Positions 1-7,207 of a stretch of 9,399 bases of DNA are shown piece after piece. The notes under the pieces are model-generated. The model did not search any database. It was not told the DNA's origin and saw only the letters and a program-made list of their open reading frames with translations. This DNA is from Rickettsia typhi (GTDB taxonomy: Bacteria > Pseudomonadota > Alphaproteobacteria > Rickettsiales > Deianiraeaceae), in NCBI GenBank assembly GCA_945861605.1, contig CAMAVG010000033.1, positions 1 through 9,399 of the forward strand, read 5' to 3'. Made by a program: the position numbers and the translations under genes. Every line of letters starts with the position of its first letter. The stretch's first letter is position 1.

Positions 1-1185
1 ATTCAAAAAGTGCTAACGGCAGTAAAATTAAATTCACAGGACATCGCCTCGCCAAAAATTCTGCTTCTTCTGAACGATATATTTGACGAAGTTAAAGCGA
101 TTCGCTTGAATCAGAATATTATTGGGGAAATTTCTGCGGAAATTATTGAGATCAACAAGTCGATTATTGAAATTGAAAAGGAGATTATCGATACATTCGA
201 ACTTTCTGGCATTAAGCGAGATGTAATCTTCGCGAAGATCCTTACAAATGGAATTGATAACACGAAATGGCTTGAGGGTTTGGCGAAATCTCCAGTCAAG
301 CAAATTGAAAATGCGGTTGCGAAAAATAAGGACAAATTGGAGAATATCACCGAAAGAATCGCGTTTATAAAAAACAAGCACACTATTATCGAAATTTCTG
401 AATTCAAGCTACTGGTTTCATCGGTGCAGAAGAACTCACGCGAAACACAAAAGGCAAAAAAAGAAATGATAGAAGCGAATCTGAGGCTCGTCATTTCAAT
501 TGTGAAGCGTTATGGAAGTAAAAATGTTTCATTTTTGGATTTAGTCCAAGAGGGCAACATGGGTTTGATTAAAGCCGTTGATAAATTTGAATATCGCAGA
601 GGGTGCAAATTTTCAACATACGCCACATGGTGGATTAAGCAAGCAATTAATCGTGCTGCGATCGACCAAGGAAGGTTGATCAGAATTCCCGTTCACATGG
701 TTGATGATGTCTCCAAAATGAACAAAATTATCAGAGATCTTCGCAAAAAGCTTGACCGTGAGCCAACCGTGAAGGAAATCGCAAAAAAAATGTGCGTTCC
801 ACCGGAGAAAATCTCAAAAATGCAACGAATTGTGACGGATCCCGTAAGTTTGGAAGCGCCGATTGGTCACGATAACGACAACACATTCGGGGATTTTATC
901 GAAGACAAAACTTCCATTTCGCCGTTTCAAGCTGCGTTGGAAAAGGACCTCAAAAAATTGACGCGAAAGCTTCTTTCGGAACTCACGCTTCGTGAAGAAA
1001 GGGTACTTCGCATGCGTTTTGGAATTGATATGAATCGCGATCACACACTTGAAGAAGTCGGCGAACAGTTTGATGTCACGCGTGAGAGGGTTCGTCAAAT
1101 CGAAGCCAAGGCCTTGAGAAAACTTCGCCACCCTGTAAGGTCGAGTTACCTTAAGGATTACATTAAAAGTGATACCGATGAATAA
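1..1185 (+). CDS. rpoD: RNA polymerase housekeeping sigma factor RpoD (sigma-70), 5' end cut by window
   Basis: Primary sigma factor that directs core RNA polymerase to -35/-10 promoters. The frame is open from base 1 (codons I-Q-K before GTG at 10), so the N-terminal part (regions 1.1/1.2) lies outside. Counting from the codon at 10: residues 15-150 are the non-conserved region; about 152-230 is region 2, with DLVQEGNMGLIKAVDKF and the -10 melting helix FSTYATWWIKQ (Y204, W207, W208, Q211); 231-310 is region 3; 325-391 is region 4, with the -35 helix VTRERVRQIEAKALRKLRHP (R358, E359, Q363). The DLVQEGNMGL signature and complete region 4 separate it from RpoH and other alternative sigmas. Oddities: Cys at the E. 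coli Y425 position, Asn at T440 and RAAIDQGRL where RSIADQART is usual. Stop TAA; nuoC follows 15 nt later on the same strand. Confidence 0.96.
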   Translation: MQKVLTAVKLNSQDIASPKILLLLNDIFDEVKAIRLNQNIIGEISAEIIEINKSIIEIEKEIIDTFELSGIKRDVIFAKILTNGIDNTKWLEGLAKSPVKQIENAVAKNKDKLENITERIAFIKNKHTIIEISEFKLLVSSVQKNSRETQKAKKEMIEANLRLVISIVKRYGSKNVSFLDLVQEGNMGLIKAVDKFEYRRGCKFSTYATWWIKQAINRAAIDQGRLIRIPVHMVDDVSKMNKIIRDLRKKLDREPTVKEIAKKMCVPPEKISKMQRIVTDPVSLEAPIGHDNDNTFGDFIEDKTSISPFQAALEKDLKKLTRKLLSELTLREERVLRMRFGIDMNRDHTLEEVGEQFDVTRERVRQIEAKALRKLRHPVRSSYLKDYIKSDTDE

Positions 1186-1200
1186 TTGTTTTATTTTGCA

Positions 1201-1749
1201 ATGATTGAAAATTTTTTGAAAAATAGCCCATTTTACGGCGATTGTAAAATTGTGACGACATTTAACGAAGAAACGGTGTATTACTCCCAACCGATGCAAA
1301 TTCATCATTTGCTTGATTTCCTCAAGGATTCCGGCGAGTTTCAGATTCTCATCGATGTCTGCGGCGTGCACTATCCCGCAAATGAAAAACCGTTTGAAGT
1401 TGTCTACCACATGCTATCTATCACAAAAAATCAAAGAGTTCGCGTAATAGCTCAACTCAATGAAGAGGAAAAAATTCACACAGTGGACGGCATTTACGAA
1501 AGCGCTTGTTGGTTTGAGCGAGAAACATACGATATGTATGGCATTGTTTTTGCTGGAAGTAAGGATGGTCGACGAATTTTAACAGACTACGGATTTGAAG
1601 GCTTTCCACTCCGTAAAGATTTCCCACTGACAGGAAATGTTGAGGTTTGCTACGATCCACTAAAAGGCGAAGTTGTATACACTCCGGTTTCTCTTGCTCA
1701 GGATTACAGGAATTTCGATTTTAAATCAAACTGGAATGGTGTCAAATAG
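1201..1749 (+). CDS. nuoC: NADH-quinone oxidoreductase subunit C (complex I 30 kDa subunit)
   Basis: Part of the peripheral (Q-module) arm of respiratory complex I, at the cytoplasmic face of the inner membrane, next to NuoD and NuoB. The 182-residue protein has the 30-kDa-subunit signature: ERETYDMYGIVF at 106-117, then RRILTDYGFEGFPLRKDFPL at 124-143. It ends with the usual Y-R-x-F-D-F-x-S-x-W tail (169-178). Length suits a stand-alone NuoC, not a NuoCD fusion. I chose ATG at 1201; a TTG at 1186 in the same frame would add only MFYFA directly after the rpoD stop and is less likely. No Shine-Dalgarno is visible, so reading may be coupled to rpoD, whose stop is 15 nt upstream. No other complex I gene lies in the window, although nuoB and nuoD are its normal neighbours. 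Stop TAG. Confidence 0.95.
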   Translation: MIENFLKNSPFYGDCKIVTTFNEETVYYSQPMQIHHLLDFLKDSGEFQILIDVCGVHYPANEKPFEVVYHMLSITKNQRVRVIAQLNEEEKIHTVDGIYESACWFERETYDMYGIVFAGSKDGRRILTDYGFEGFPLRKDFPLTGNVEVCYDPLKGEVVYTPVSLAQDYRNFDFKSNWNGVK

Positions 1750-1751
1750 TT

Positions 1752-2408
1752 ATGAAGGACTTAAAGGATTTGCGTCTTGAGATCAACGCCATTGATCGAG
1801 AAATTATCGAGCTTTTTGTAAAGCGTTCGGAGGTCGTCCATCAGGTAAAAATCTTGAAAGACTCCCAAACACACGATGCCCAAAATTTTACACTTCATAT
1901 AAGACCTGACCGCGAGTTTGATGTCGTAACAAATGCCTTAAAACTTTCAGAGCAAGCACAATATTCCCATAAATTCTTTTTTCACACTTGGCGTGGCGTG
2001 ATAGCCGCCTCAAATTTTCTTGAACAAGGCCTCAATTTAATTGCAACTTGTGAAATTTCAAAACATTCGCTTTATGAATACTACGCAATGCAATCGGATG
2101 TCGCAATGGTTGAGGCTCAAACCGCTTTTGCACAGGTTGAACGCGATGAATTTCATATTTTAGCATTTCACGGCAGTAACTCGCACGCATTTGAAATTCT
2201 GAAAAAATCGGAAAAAATTAGAATTTTCGCACAATCTGCAAATGGTGTGTTTTTGTGTGGAAAGGTTGTGAATCCGAATTTTGAAAAGCCCGCAATGTCG
2301 GTGAGCCTCATCGAGACGCAGAATTGTCTGAACCAAAATGCGGGAGTTTACGCCTCCGATGATTTAACTCAATCGCATCTTGGTTCTTTTTATGAATATC
2401 CTATATAA
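1752..2408 (+). CDS. AroQ-type chorismate mutase with C-terminal extension
   Basis: Predicted to convert chorismate to prephenate in the phenylalanine/tyrosine branch, in the cytoplasm. Residues 1-95 form the all-helical CM_2 domain. Against E. coli PheA the active-site positions align as R8 (R11), R25 (R28), K36 (K39), R54-E55 (R51-E52) and E91 (Q88). Glu in place of Gln88 is also found in yeast chorismate mutase and in E. coli makes the enzyme prefer low pH. Residues 96-218 are not a full prephenate dehydratase: it is too short and no T-R-F motif is seen. Chorismate mutases of other alphaproteobacteria carry a C-terminal domain after an R-P-x-R-E / W-R-x-x-I-A-A-S stretch, as here (RPDRE 51-55, WRGVIAAS 80-87), and end in a similar LGxYxxP-like tail; this copy looks shortened. 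That comparison is from memory. It starts 2 nt after nuoC and its 3' end overlaps pyrG by 8 nt. Confidence 0.85.
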   Translation: MKDLKDLRLEINAIDREIIELFVKRSEVVHQVKILKDSQTHDAQNFTLHIRPDREFDVVTNALKLSEQAQYSHKFFFHTWRGVIAASNFLEQGLNLIATCEISKHSLYEYYAMQSDVAMVEAQTAFAQVERDEFHILAFHGSNSHAFEILKKSEKIRIFAQSANGVFLCGKVVNPNFEKPAMSVSLIETQNCLNQNAGVYASDDLTQSHLGSFYEYPI

Positions 2409-4032
2409 CGCTTTCAATTAACGCCTTGAATATTGGCGATTGTTTGAAGAAAGTCGATTGAAATTCCGGATGAAATTGCACGCCAATGAAGAATTTGTGC
2501 GATGGAATTTCAACAATTTCCGGAAGGTTATCCTGCGAAATAACGGAAAACCTCATTCCTTTTTCTTCGAATTGCTCCTTGCATGAGGCATCAACTTCGT
2601 AACGGTGGCGATGCCTTTCAGAAAACTGCTTTCCGTAAATTTTGTAAGCAAGTGTGGTTTTATCACTGATTTCAGCGGTGTACGAGCCAAGCCTCATCGT
2701 GCCACCGAGTTCGGTTTCTCGTGTGCGTTTTTCAATTTTGCCATCTTTTTCAAACTGTTCAATTATATCGATAAGCTTAACATGTGTTCCATGTGGAACA
2801 GTTTCCGACCATTCTGCCGAACAAGCACCTGCGATTTTTAGCTCATTTCTTGCAAATTCCGTCACCATCACTTGCATTCCAAGGCAGATTCCAAGCGTTG
2901 GAACATTATTTTTTCTTAAAAACTCCGCCCATTTGATTTTTCCCTCAATTCCACGAATTCCAAAGCCGCCGGGAATCACCGCACAGTTTGCACCTTTGAT
3001 GTCGTCAATTGTTGGGGTTCTTGAATCGAAATCTTCGGAATCTATCCAGATAATTTCGGGATATTTACCAAATGAGACGCAGGAATGCTCCAATGATTCG
3101 CAAATGGATTTGTAGGCATCGGCGTGGTGGGTATATTTTCCAATGACGGCAATCGTGATTTTATTTTTTTCTTTTTTTGCATTTTGCAACATCGTTGTGT
3201 ATTCTTTGAAGTGATTGAGGTTTGGTTTTTTTTCTTCGGTAATTCCAAAATGCTCCAAGATCACCTTATCCATGTTTTGCTCAAGGTAAAGCGGTGGAAT
3301 TTCGTAAATCGATTTTACATCAAGACCTTCAAACACGGAATCCTCGTTTACATTGCAAAAAAGGGCGATTTTCCTGCGGTTCTCCTTGCCAATATGAACG
3401 GACGACCTGCATAAAAGTGCATCAGGCGCAAGACCAATCGACATTAACTCCTTCACAGAATGCTGGGTTGGCTTGGTTTTAATTTCCTTTGATGGTGCCA
3501 AATATGGAACATAGGTTAAATGCACAAGCATCGTTTTGTTTTTTTGTTTTTGACGAATCTGCCGAATTGTTTCGAAAAAAGGCAAGGCTTCGATATCGCC
3601 AACCGTTCCACCAACTTCGCAAATAATGAAATCCGCTTTTTTTGGATTATGTGTGATGAAGTCTGAAATCAAATTTGTGACATGTGGAATTGTTTGGACG
3701 GTTTTGCCTAAATATTTACCCTGTCTTTCGTTTTGAATTAGCTGTTGATAGATTTTTCCCGATGTAATATTGCTTTCTTTTGATGTCAAAATTCCTGTAA
3801 AGCGTTCGTAATGACCAAGGTCAAGGTCGCATTCTCCGCCATCTTCTGTGACGAAAACCTCGCCATGTTCAACGGGATTCATTGTTCCGGGGTCGATATT
3901 AAGGTATGGATCAAGCTTCTTTATGAAGACTGCATAGCCCATGGATTTTAAAATCGCACCAATTGAAGCGGTAGTTATGCCCTTTCCAAGGGAGGAAACG
4001 ACTCCGCCTGTGATAAAAATGAATCGTGTCAT
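2401..4032 (-). CDS. pyrG: CTP synthase (glutamine-hydrolysing)
   Basis: Makes CTP from UTP, ATP and glutamine, the last step of pyrimidine nucleotide synthesis, in the cytoplasm. The 543 residues match the usual length (about 545). The synthetase domain fills 1-265: P-loop region TGGVVSSLGKGI at 8-19, KLDPYLNIDPGTM at 39-51, GEVFVTEDGGECDLDLGHYE at 57-76 and CEVGGTVGDIE at 138-148. The class I glutamine amidotransferase domain covers about 290-543: oxyanion-loop PGGFGIRG at 354-361, nucleophile C383 in GICLGMQ, and H521/E523 in HPEFQST. All catalytic residues are present. Start ATG at 4032 gives the canonical N terminus. A 50-nt gap separates it from addB upstream; a weak promoter candidate there (TTGATT at 4075-4070, 17-nt spacer, TGGAAT at 4052-4047) could drive it, or it may be read through from addB. 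No Shine-Dalgarno core. Stop TAG overlaps the end of the convergent chorismate mutase gene. Confidence 0.97.
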   Translation of the reverse strand: MTRFIFITGGVVSSLGKGITTASIGAILKSMGYAVFIKKLDPYLNIDPGTMNPVEHGEVFVTEDGGECDLDLGHYERFTGILTSKESNITSGKIYQQLIQNERQGKYLGKTVQTIPHVTNLISDFITHNPKKADFIICEVGGTVGDIEALPFFETIRQIRQKQKNKTMLVHLTYVPYLAPSKEIKTKPTQHSVKELMSIGLAPDALLCRSSVHIGKENRRKIALFCNVNEDSVFEGLDVKSIYEIPPLYLEQNMDKVILEHFGITEEKKPNLNHFKEYTTMLQNAKKEKNKITIAVIGKYTHHADAYKSICESLEHSCVSFGKYPEIIWIDSEDFDSRTPTIDDIKGANCAVIPGGFGIRGIEGKIKWAEFLRKNNVPTLGICLGMQVMVTEFARNELKIAGACSAEWSETVPHGTHVKLIDIIEQFEKDGKIEKRTRETELGGTMRLGSYTAEISDKTTLAYKIYGKQFSERHRHRYEVDASCKEQFEEKGMRFSVISQDNLPEIVEIPSHKFFIGVQFHPEFQSTFFKQSPIFKALIESVI

Positions 4033-4082
4033 AATATGTTTATTTTATTCCAAAAACTTTTGTGGAAAAAATCAAGAAGTAA

Positions 4083-6425
4083 TTAAAAATTTCTGCTTGC
4101 GTGGTAAAATGAACGCATATCCTTGCCAATTGGCAGATATTCCCCAGAAAAAAACCACATTTCAATTGCCTTGGAAAGCTTTTCTTTGAATTGATCAATC
4201 AATTCGTGCGAAATTTCAAATGCAATATTTTTCTTCACGCTGTGTTCAAGAAATGTATAGTTTCCGAAAAACTTCTTGGAATTGCCATCGGATTCAAGCA
4301 AAAACATTGCGGGGATTATAAGCTGAATTTTTTCAAGATTCTTGATTGAGTTCTTGGTGAACGATGATTGTGAACCGCTTTTGTAATCGTAAATAATAAT
4401 GGAATCCGAAAGGGAATCGGTGCGATCCGGCTTTGCGGTTATGTTAAATATTTCATTTTGAACATTGAGTTGCACCTGAACGCCTCGTGTTTCAACGGCA
4501 ATGTTTCGAGTATCCGCATTTTTTGCAATGTCTTCAAGAGCACACACAATAGCTTTAACGAAGAAGACCTCAAGATTTTGGAATTTGCCGCCTGATTTCT
4601 TCTGGAAGTAATCTTTTGTGTATTGAGTAAAGTTAATTTGCCCGTTTGCGATAATCTCCTTCGTTGCGAATTCAAGAATAGAATGCACGAAATTTCCAAC
4701 TTCCATTGAAATGCTTGATGTATATTGTATTTCTCGCAGACCTTTGATGTATTGATAATAGAAAGCCAGCGGATTTTCAAACAATTGTTCGATTTGAGTC
4801 GCGGAAAGTGTGCGTGGTATTTGTGGTTTTGCAATGCAAAGCTGGGCATTGTTGTTGATTTTCCCCCCAGAATTGCGTTGAATGTCTAGCACTCTTTTTG
4901 CTGTTTGTATTTCCGGAAATGGTGAGTGTTCGGCGGTGATTATTGTATTTGTTGAGATCGTCTCCAGAATATTCCCCGTGATTTCCGGCATTTCAAAGCC
5001 GTAATATGAACGCATTCCGCAGGAGAATATCACATTGCCGGTTGGTTGAGTTTTAAAGGCGGAAGTGAGGATTATGGTATCGAATTTTTGAAATAATACG
5101 CTGCGTAAATTGCAGATTTTGATATTTGAAGGTGTTTTTTCTTCCCAAATTTTCCATGAATTGGCGATGTGAAGAATGATGCTTTTTTCAATTGTTGCTC
5201 CTTCAAAAGTGTTGATCTCCCCCATGCAGAAGTGCTTAAATTGCAGAAATGTTGGAGTTGTTGTTTTGTTTGTGTGAATTTTATTTTTATTTTTTTCAAT
5301 AAATGAAAAAACTGCGGTTATTGTTTCCTTGTTAATTTGGGATTTCCTAGGAAACAACGCAAGAAATTCATTCCATAGCGTATTATTGCTGTGTTCGTGG
5401 TTGATTATCGAAGAGAGGATCTGTTTTTTTTCGCCGTTTGGAATTTTTAAAATTGGAAGAAGTTTTTCTGGTTTTCGTTCGAAAATTGCAAGAAACGCTT
5501 TGATTAAAGAATTGCTTTCAATTGGCGTTGCAATGTTATGTTGATGTGATATTTGAGAGCATTCGAGTTCCAAAGAAATTTTCCTACTCAGAGTTTCGTC
5601 TTCGCAGATAATTCCAATTTGTTGCGTGAATTCCAGACCGGAATTGCGTTGAGTAAACTCTTCACGGATGATATTTGCTATTGTGTGTTCCTCGCTTACA
5701 TTGGAAGTTATATGAATTTTTTTGTGCGTGCCTGCGATTTGATTTTCAATATTTGTGATTTCAATGCCATTGAGTGCTTGGAAGTTTGTTTCGGATTGCT
5801 TATAGTTTTGAGTAAAAATCGTTGCTTGAATGTCGGAGTTCTTGAGTGATTTGATGAAATTTTGAAGTGTTTGGGATCTGCCAAAATCGTAAATCGTATA
5901 AAGTTGAATGTGTTCAATTTGGCATTTTTTTAAAATTTCATCGAGTGCAATGGCTTGGGATTGGTAGTATGGAATAATTTGATTTTGAGAAAGCCAAGAG
6001 TTGAGTTCAGTCCAAACTTTTACGAACAAATTCAGATTAATTTCCTTTTGCATTGCAATTGTTGCGGGAATTTCATCAAGAATTTTCTGCGATGTGATTT
6101 TGAATGAGTTCAGGTTTGGAAGTTCGCCGATTATTGCTCTTGTGAATGTTGATGCGTCCTGTTCGTTTGCGATGTGCTTTGATGTTAGTTCGAAAACTTT
6201 TGCGAAGATAACATTTCGAGAGGCAAAGGCTAGGTTCTCATGGGTAAGACCCTCAATCGAGACTATTTCCGGAATTATTCCCGTTTGGATTTCAAGTGCG
6301 AGTGCGGTTTTGAGTGGTGATATGCAGATTTTCTCCGGCACGATTATTATACATTTTTTTTCATTTTGAAAAATATGCTTTGCGCAAGTTTGAATGAAGT
6401 TATTGTTTATGTTAATAACTTGCAT
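4083..6425 (-). CDS. addB: AddB-like double-strand-break repair protein (inactive-helicase/nuclease subunit)
   Basis: Partner of AddA in the AddAB helicase-nuclease, which resects DNA ends and loads RecA (family knowledge). Seen: the N-terminal helicase-like part lacks a Walker A motif, with CIIIVPEKICISPLKTAL at 25-42 where alphaproteobacterial AddB usually reads L-L-P-T-R-R. The C terminus is a RecB-family PD-(D/E)XK nuclease: LSATQIEQLFENPLAFYYQY (540-559), H581 in GNFVHSIL, D667 in AKPDRTD, D680-Y681-K682 in IIYDYKSG and Q701. The nuclease motif set is complete. The last residues (about 761-780) align with the usual G-D-Y-D-H-L-A-R end. No Cys cluster like the Fe-S site of Bacillus AddB is apparent. 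It has 780 residues versus about 1000 for typical alphaproteobacterial AddB. addA, normally next door, is not between addB and pyrG. Start ATG is 4 nt after the stop of the upstream membrane protein; no Shine-Dalgarno. A RecB-family nuclease of other role is the alternative. Confidence 0.8.
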   Translation of the reverse strand: MQVININNNFIQTCAKHIFQNEKKCIIIVPEKICISPLKTALALEIQTGIIPEIVSIEGLTHENLAFASRNVIFAKVFELTSKHIANEQDASTFTRAIIGELPNLNSFKITSQKILDEIPATIAMQKEINLNLFVKVWTELNSWLSQNQIIPYYQSQAIALDEILKKCQIEHIQLYTIYDFGRSQTLQNFIKSLKNSDIQATIFTQNYKQSETNFQALNGIEITNIENQIAGTHKKIHITSNVSEEHTIANIIREEFTQRNSGLEFTQQIGIICEDETLSRKISLELECSQISHQHNIATPIESNSLIKAFLAIFERKPEKLLPILKIPNGEKKQILSSIINHEHSNNTLWNEFLALFPRKSQINKETITAVFSFIEKNKNKIHTNKTTTPTFLQFKHFCMGEINTFEGATIEKSIILHIANSWKIWEEKTPSNIKICNLRSVLFQKFDTIILTSAFKTQPTGNVIFSCGMRSYYGFEMPEITGNILETISTNTIITAEHSPFPEIQTAKRVLDIQRNSGGKINNNAQLCIAKPQIPRTLSATQIEQLFENPLAFYYQYIKGLREIQYTSSISMEVGNFVHSILEFATKEIIANGQINFTQYTKDYFQKKSGGKFQNLEVFFVKAIVCALEDIAKNADTRNIAVETRGVQVQLNVQNEIFNITAKPDRTDSLSDSIIIYDYKSGSQSSFTKNSIKNLEKIQLIIPAMFLLESDGNSKKFFGNYTFLEHSVKKNIAFEISHELIDQFKEKLSKAIEMWFFSGEYLPIGKDMRSFYHASRNF

Positions 6426-6429
6426 TTAT

Positions 6430-7047
6430 TTACTGAATTAATTCGATTGCTGCGGAAAGTTCATTTTGTACTTCTGGTGCTGTTTGTGCGATGTGGTGAC
6501 CAAGTCCAATTAAAAGAATATTTTTATTTGGAGTCAGCTTCTTTGAGACCTTGAGTTTTTTTATTTTATTTGCGAGGTCAAGCGTAAGTTGTGTTTGCCT
6601 TTCGGGTGATAAAACATTTTTTTCTTTTATGATGTCAATAATCGTCAATGCTTTGGAGTAGATAATCAGTGATTGTGTGGCGTCAACATTTAGTGAGAGA
6701 GTTTCCTTTAAAAGTTTTGGCAGTATGCTATATTGCTTCTCGTGAATCGTGATATCAATTATTTGAATGAGGGATAAAACTTCAAGCATTCCATTGGATG
6801 AGTTATAGACTGCTTCAAATTTTTTTAATGCTAATGCGTTGTTGTTTTCGGAGACATCATTGACGGCGGAGAGATATTTTCCAAGAATTGCTTCGTTTTT
6901 TTGATTATGCCTGTTTATCAAATAAAGTGTTGTGAATATTCCAAGGAAAATTATGAGGAGGGTTATCGCGATTGTTTTGATGGTCCGTGCGATGTATGGG
7001 AGGATGAGGTCGGAGAGGATTATCGCAAAGGGGATTTTGATTTTCAT
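6430..7047 (-). CDS. Small membrane-anchored protein of unknown function
   Basis: I do not recognise this 205-residue protein. Residues 24-44 (IKTIAITLLIIFLGIFTTLYL) are a clear membrane helix; 1-20 is also rather hydrophobic, so the N terminus may sit along or in the membrane. The rest (about 50-205) is hydrophilic and strongly helical, with a tandem-helix look: GKYLSAVNDVSENNNALALKKF (56-77), then VLSLIQIIDITIHEKQYSIL (90-109). One N-terminal anchor followed by TPR-like helices resembles the layout of YfgM/TPR_21 proteins that assist SecYEG, but I see no diagnostic motif, so this is only a suggestion. It would have the C-terminal domain outside the cytoplasm if the helix is a signal anchor. 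It lies 4 nt upstream of addB and probably shares its transcript. A good extended -10 (TGGTATAAT) sits about 25 nt before its ATG. No Shine-Dalgarno core. Stop TAA. Confidence 0.75.
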   Translation of the reverse strand: MKIKIPFAIILSDLILPYIARTIKTIAITLLIIFLGIFTTLYLINRHNQKNEAILGKYLSAVNDVSENNNALALKKFEAVYNSSNGMLEVLSLIQIIDITIHEKQYSILPKLLKETLSLNVDATQSLIIYSKALTIIDIIKEKNVLSPERQTQLTLDLANKIKKLKVSKKLTPNKNILLIGLGHHIAQTAPEVQNELSAAIELIQ

Positions 7048-7071
7048 AATTATGCTTTCGTATAGTGAAAA

Positions 7072-7080
7072 ATTATACCA
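7072..7080 (-). promoter_or_regulatory. Extended -10 promoter candidate for the membrane protein/addB unit
   Basis: Minus strand reads TGGTATAAT: a perfect TATAAT preceded by TG one base away. The ATG of the membrane protein gene is about 25 nt downstream, giving a short leader. The -35 position at 17-nt spacing would fall inside the tRNA-Cys 3' end (CTCTCG) and does not match TTGACA, so this would work as an extended -10 promoter. It would let the protein genes be expressed apart from the tRNA. Inferred from sequence only. Confidence 0.5.
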
Positions 7081-7087
7081 TTTTTTT

Positions 7088-7161
7088 TGGAGGCCGAGAG
7101 CGGAATCGAACCGCTGGTAAAGGCTTTGCAGGCCCTTGCATTACCACTTTGCTACTCGGCC
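7088..7161 (-). tRNA. trnC: tRNA-Cys (anticodon GCA), CCA encoded
   Basis: Read on the minus strand, the 71-nt body (7161-7091) folds into a full cloverleaf. The acceptor stem is GGCCGAG/CTCGGCC (7 bp), followed by a short D arm GCA/TGC, an anticodon stem AGGGC/GCCTT with loop CTGCAAA (anticodon GCA, Cys), a 4-nt variable region TACC, and a T arm AGCGG/CCGCT with loop TTCGATT. The discriminator base is U, the identity base for cysteine tRNA. The terminal CCA is encoded at 7090-7088. Downstream is an A-run, not a U-run, so no intrinsic terminator follows; the tRNA may be cut from a longer transcript that runs into the membrane protein gene. Confidence 0.97.
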
Positions 7162-7168
7162 AGTTGTG

Positions 7169-7177
7169 ATAATATCA
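7169..7177 (-). promoter_or_regulatory. Candidate promoter of tRNA-Cys
   Basis: The minus strand reads TGATATTAT, a TG-extended -10 with 5 of 6 matches to TATAAT, ending 7 nt before the tRNA 5' end, so transcription would begin at or next to the mature end. A TTGATT further upstream (7201-7196) is 21 nt away from this hexamer, too far for a normal -35. Starts from the TATAAT boxes in the tandem repeat further upstream are an alternative. Position fits, but evidence is motif only. Confidence 0.35.
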
Positions 7178-7207
7178 TAGCTATGAAAAATAAGAAATCA
7201 AGGATTA

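Noticed and set aside
783..790. A8 run in rpoD as a possible frameshift site
   Set aside because: The reading frame and conserved sigma regions continue without a break on both sides.
1186..1200. TTG start at 1186 for nuoC
   Set aside because: ATG at 1201 gives a normal NuoC N terminus; the extra five residues would start directly after the rpoD stop.
814..1410. 198-codon open frame on the minus strand across the rpoD/nuoC junction
   Set aside because: It runs antisense to highly conserved parts of rpoD and nuoC and matches no family I know; a shadow frame.
2654..3115. 153-codon plus-strand open frame
   Set aside because: It lies wholly inside pyrG, antisense to the glutaminase domain; a shadow.
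6001..6369. 122-codon plus-strand open frame
   Set aside because: Antisense to the N-terminal part of addB, which has the better family match; no RBS or conserved motif.
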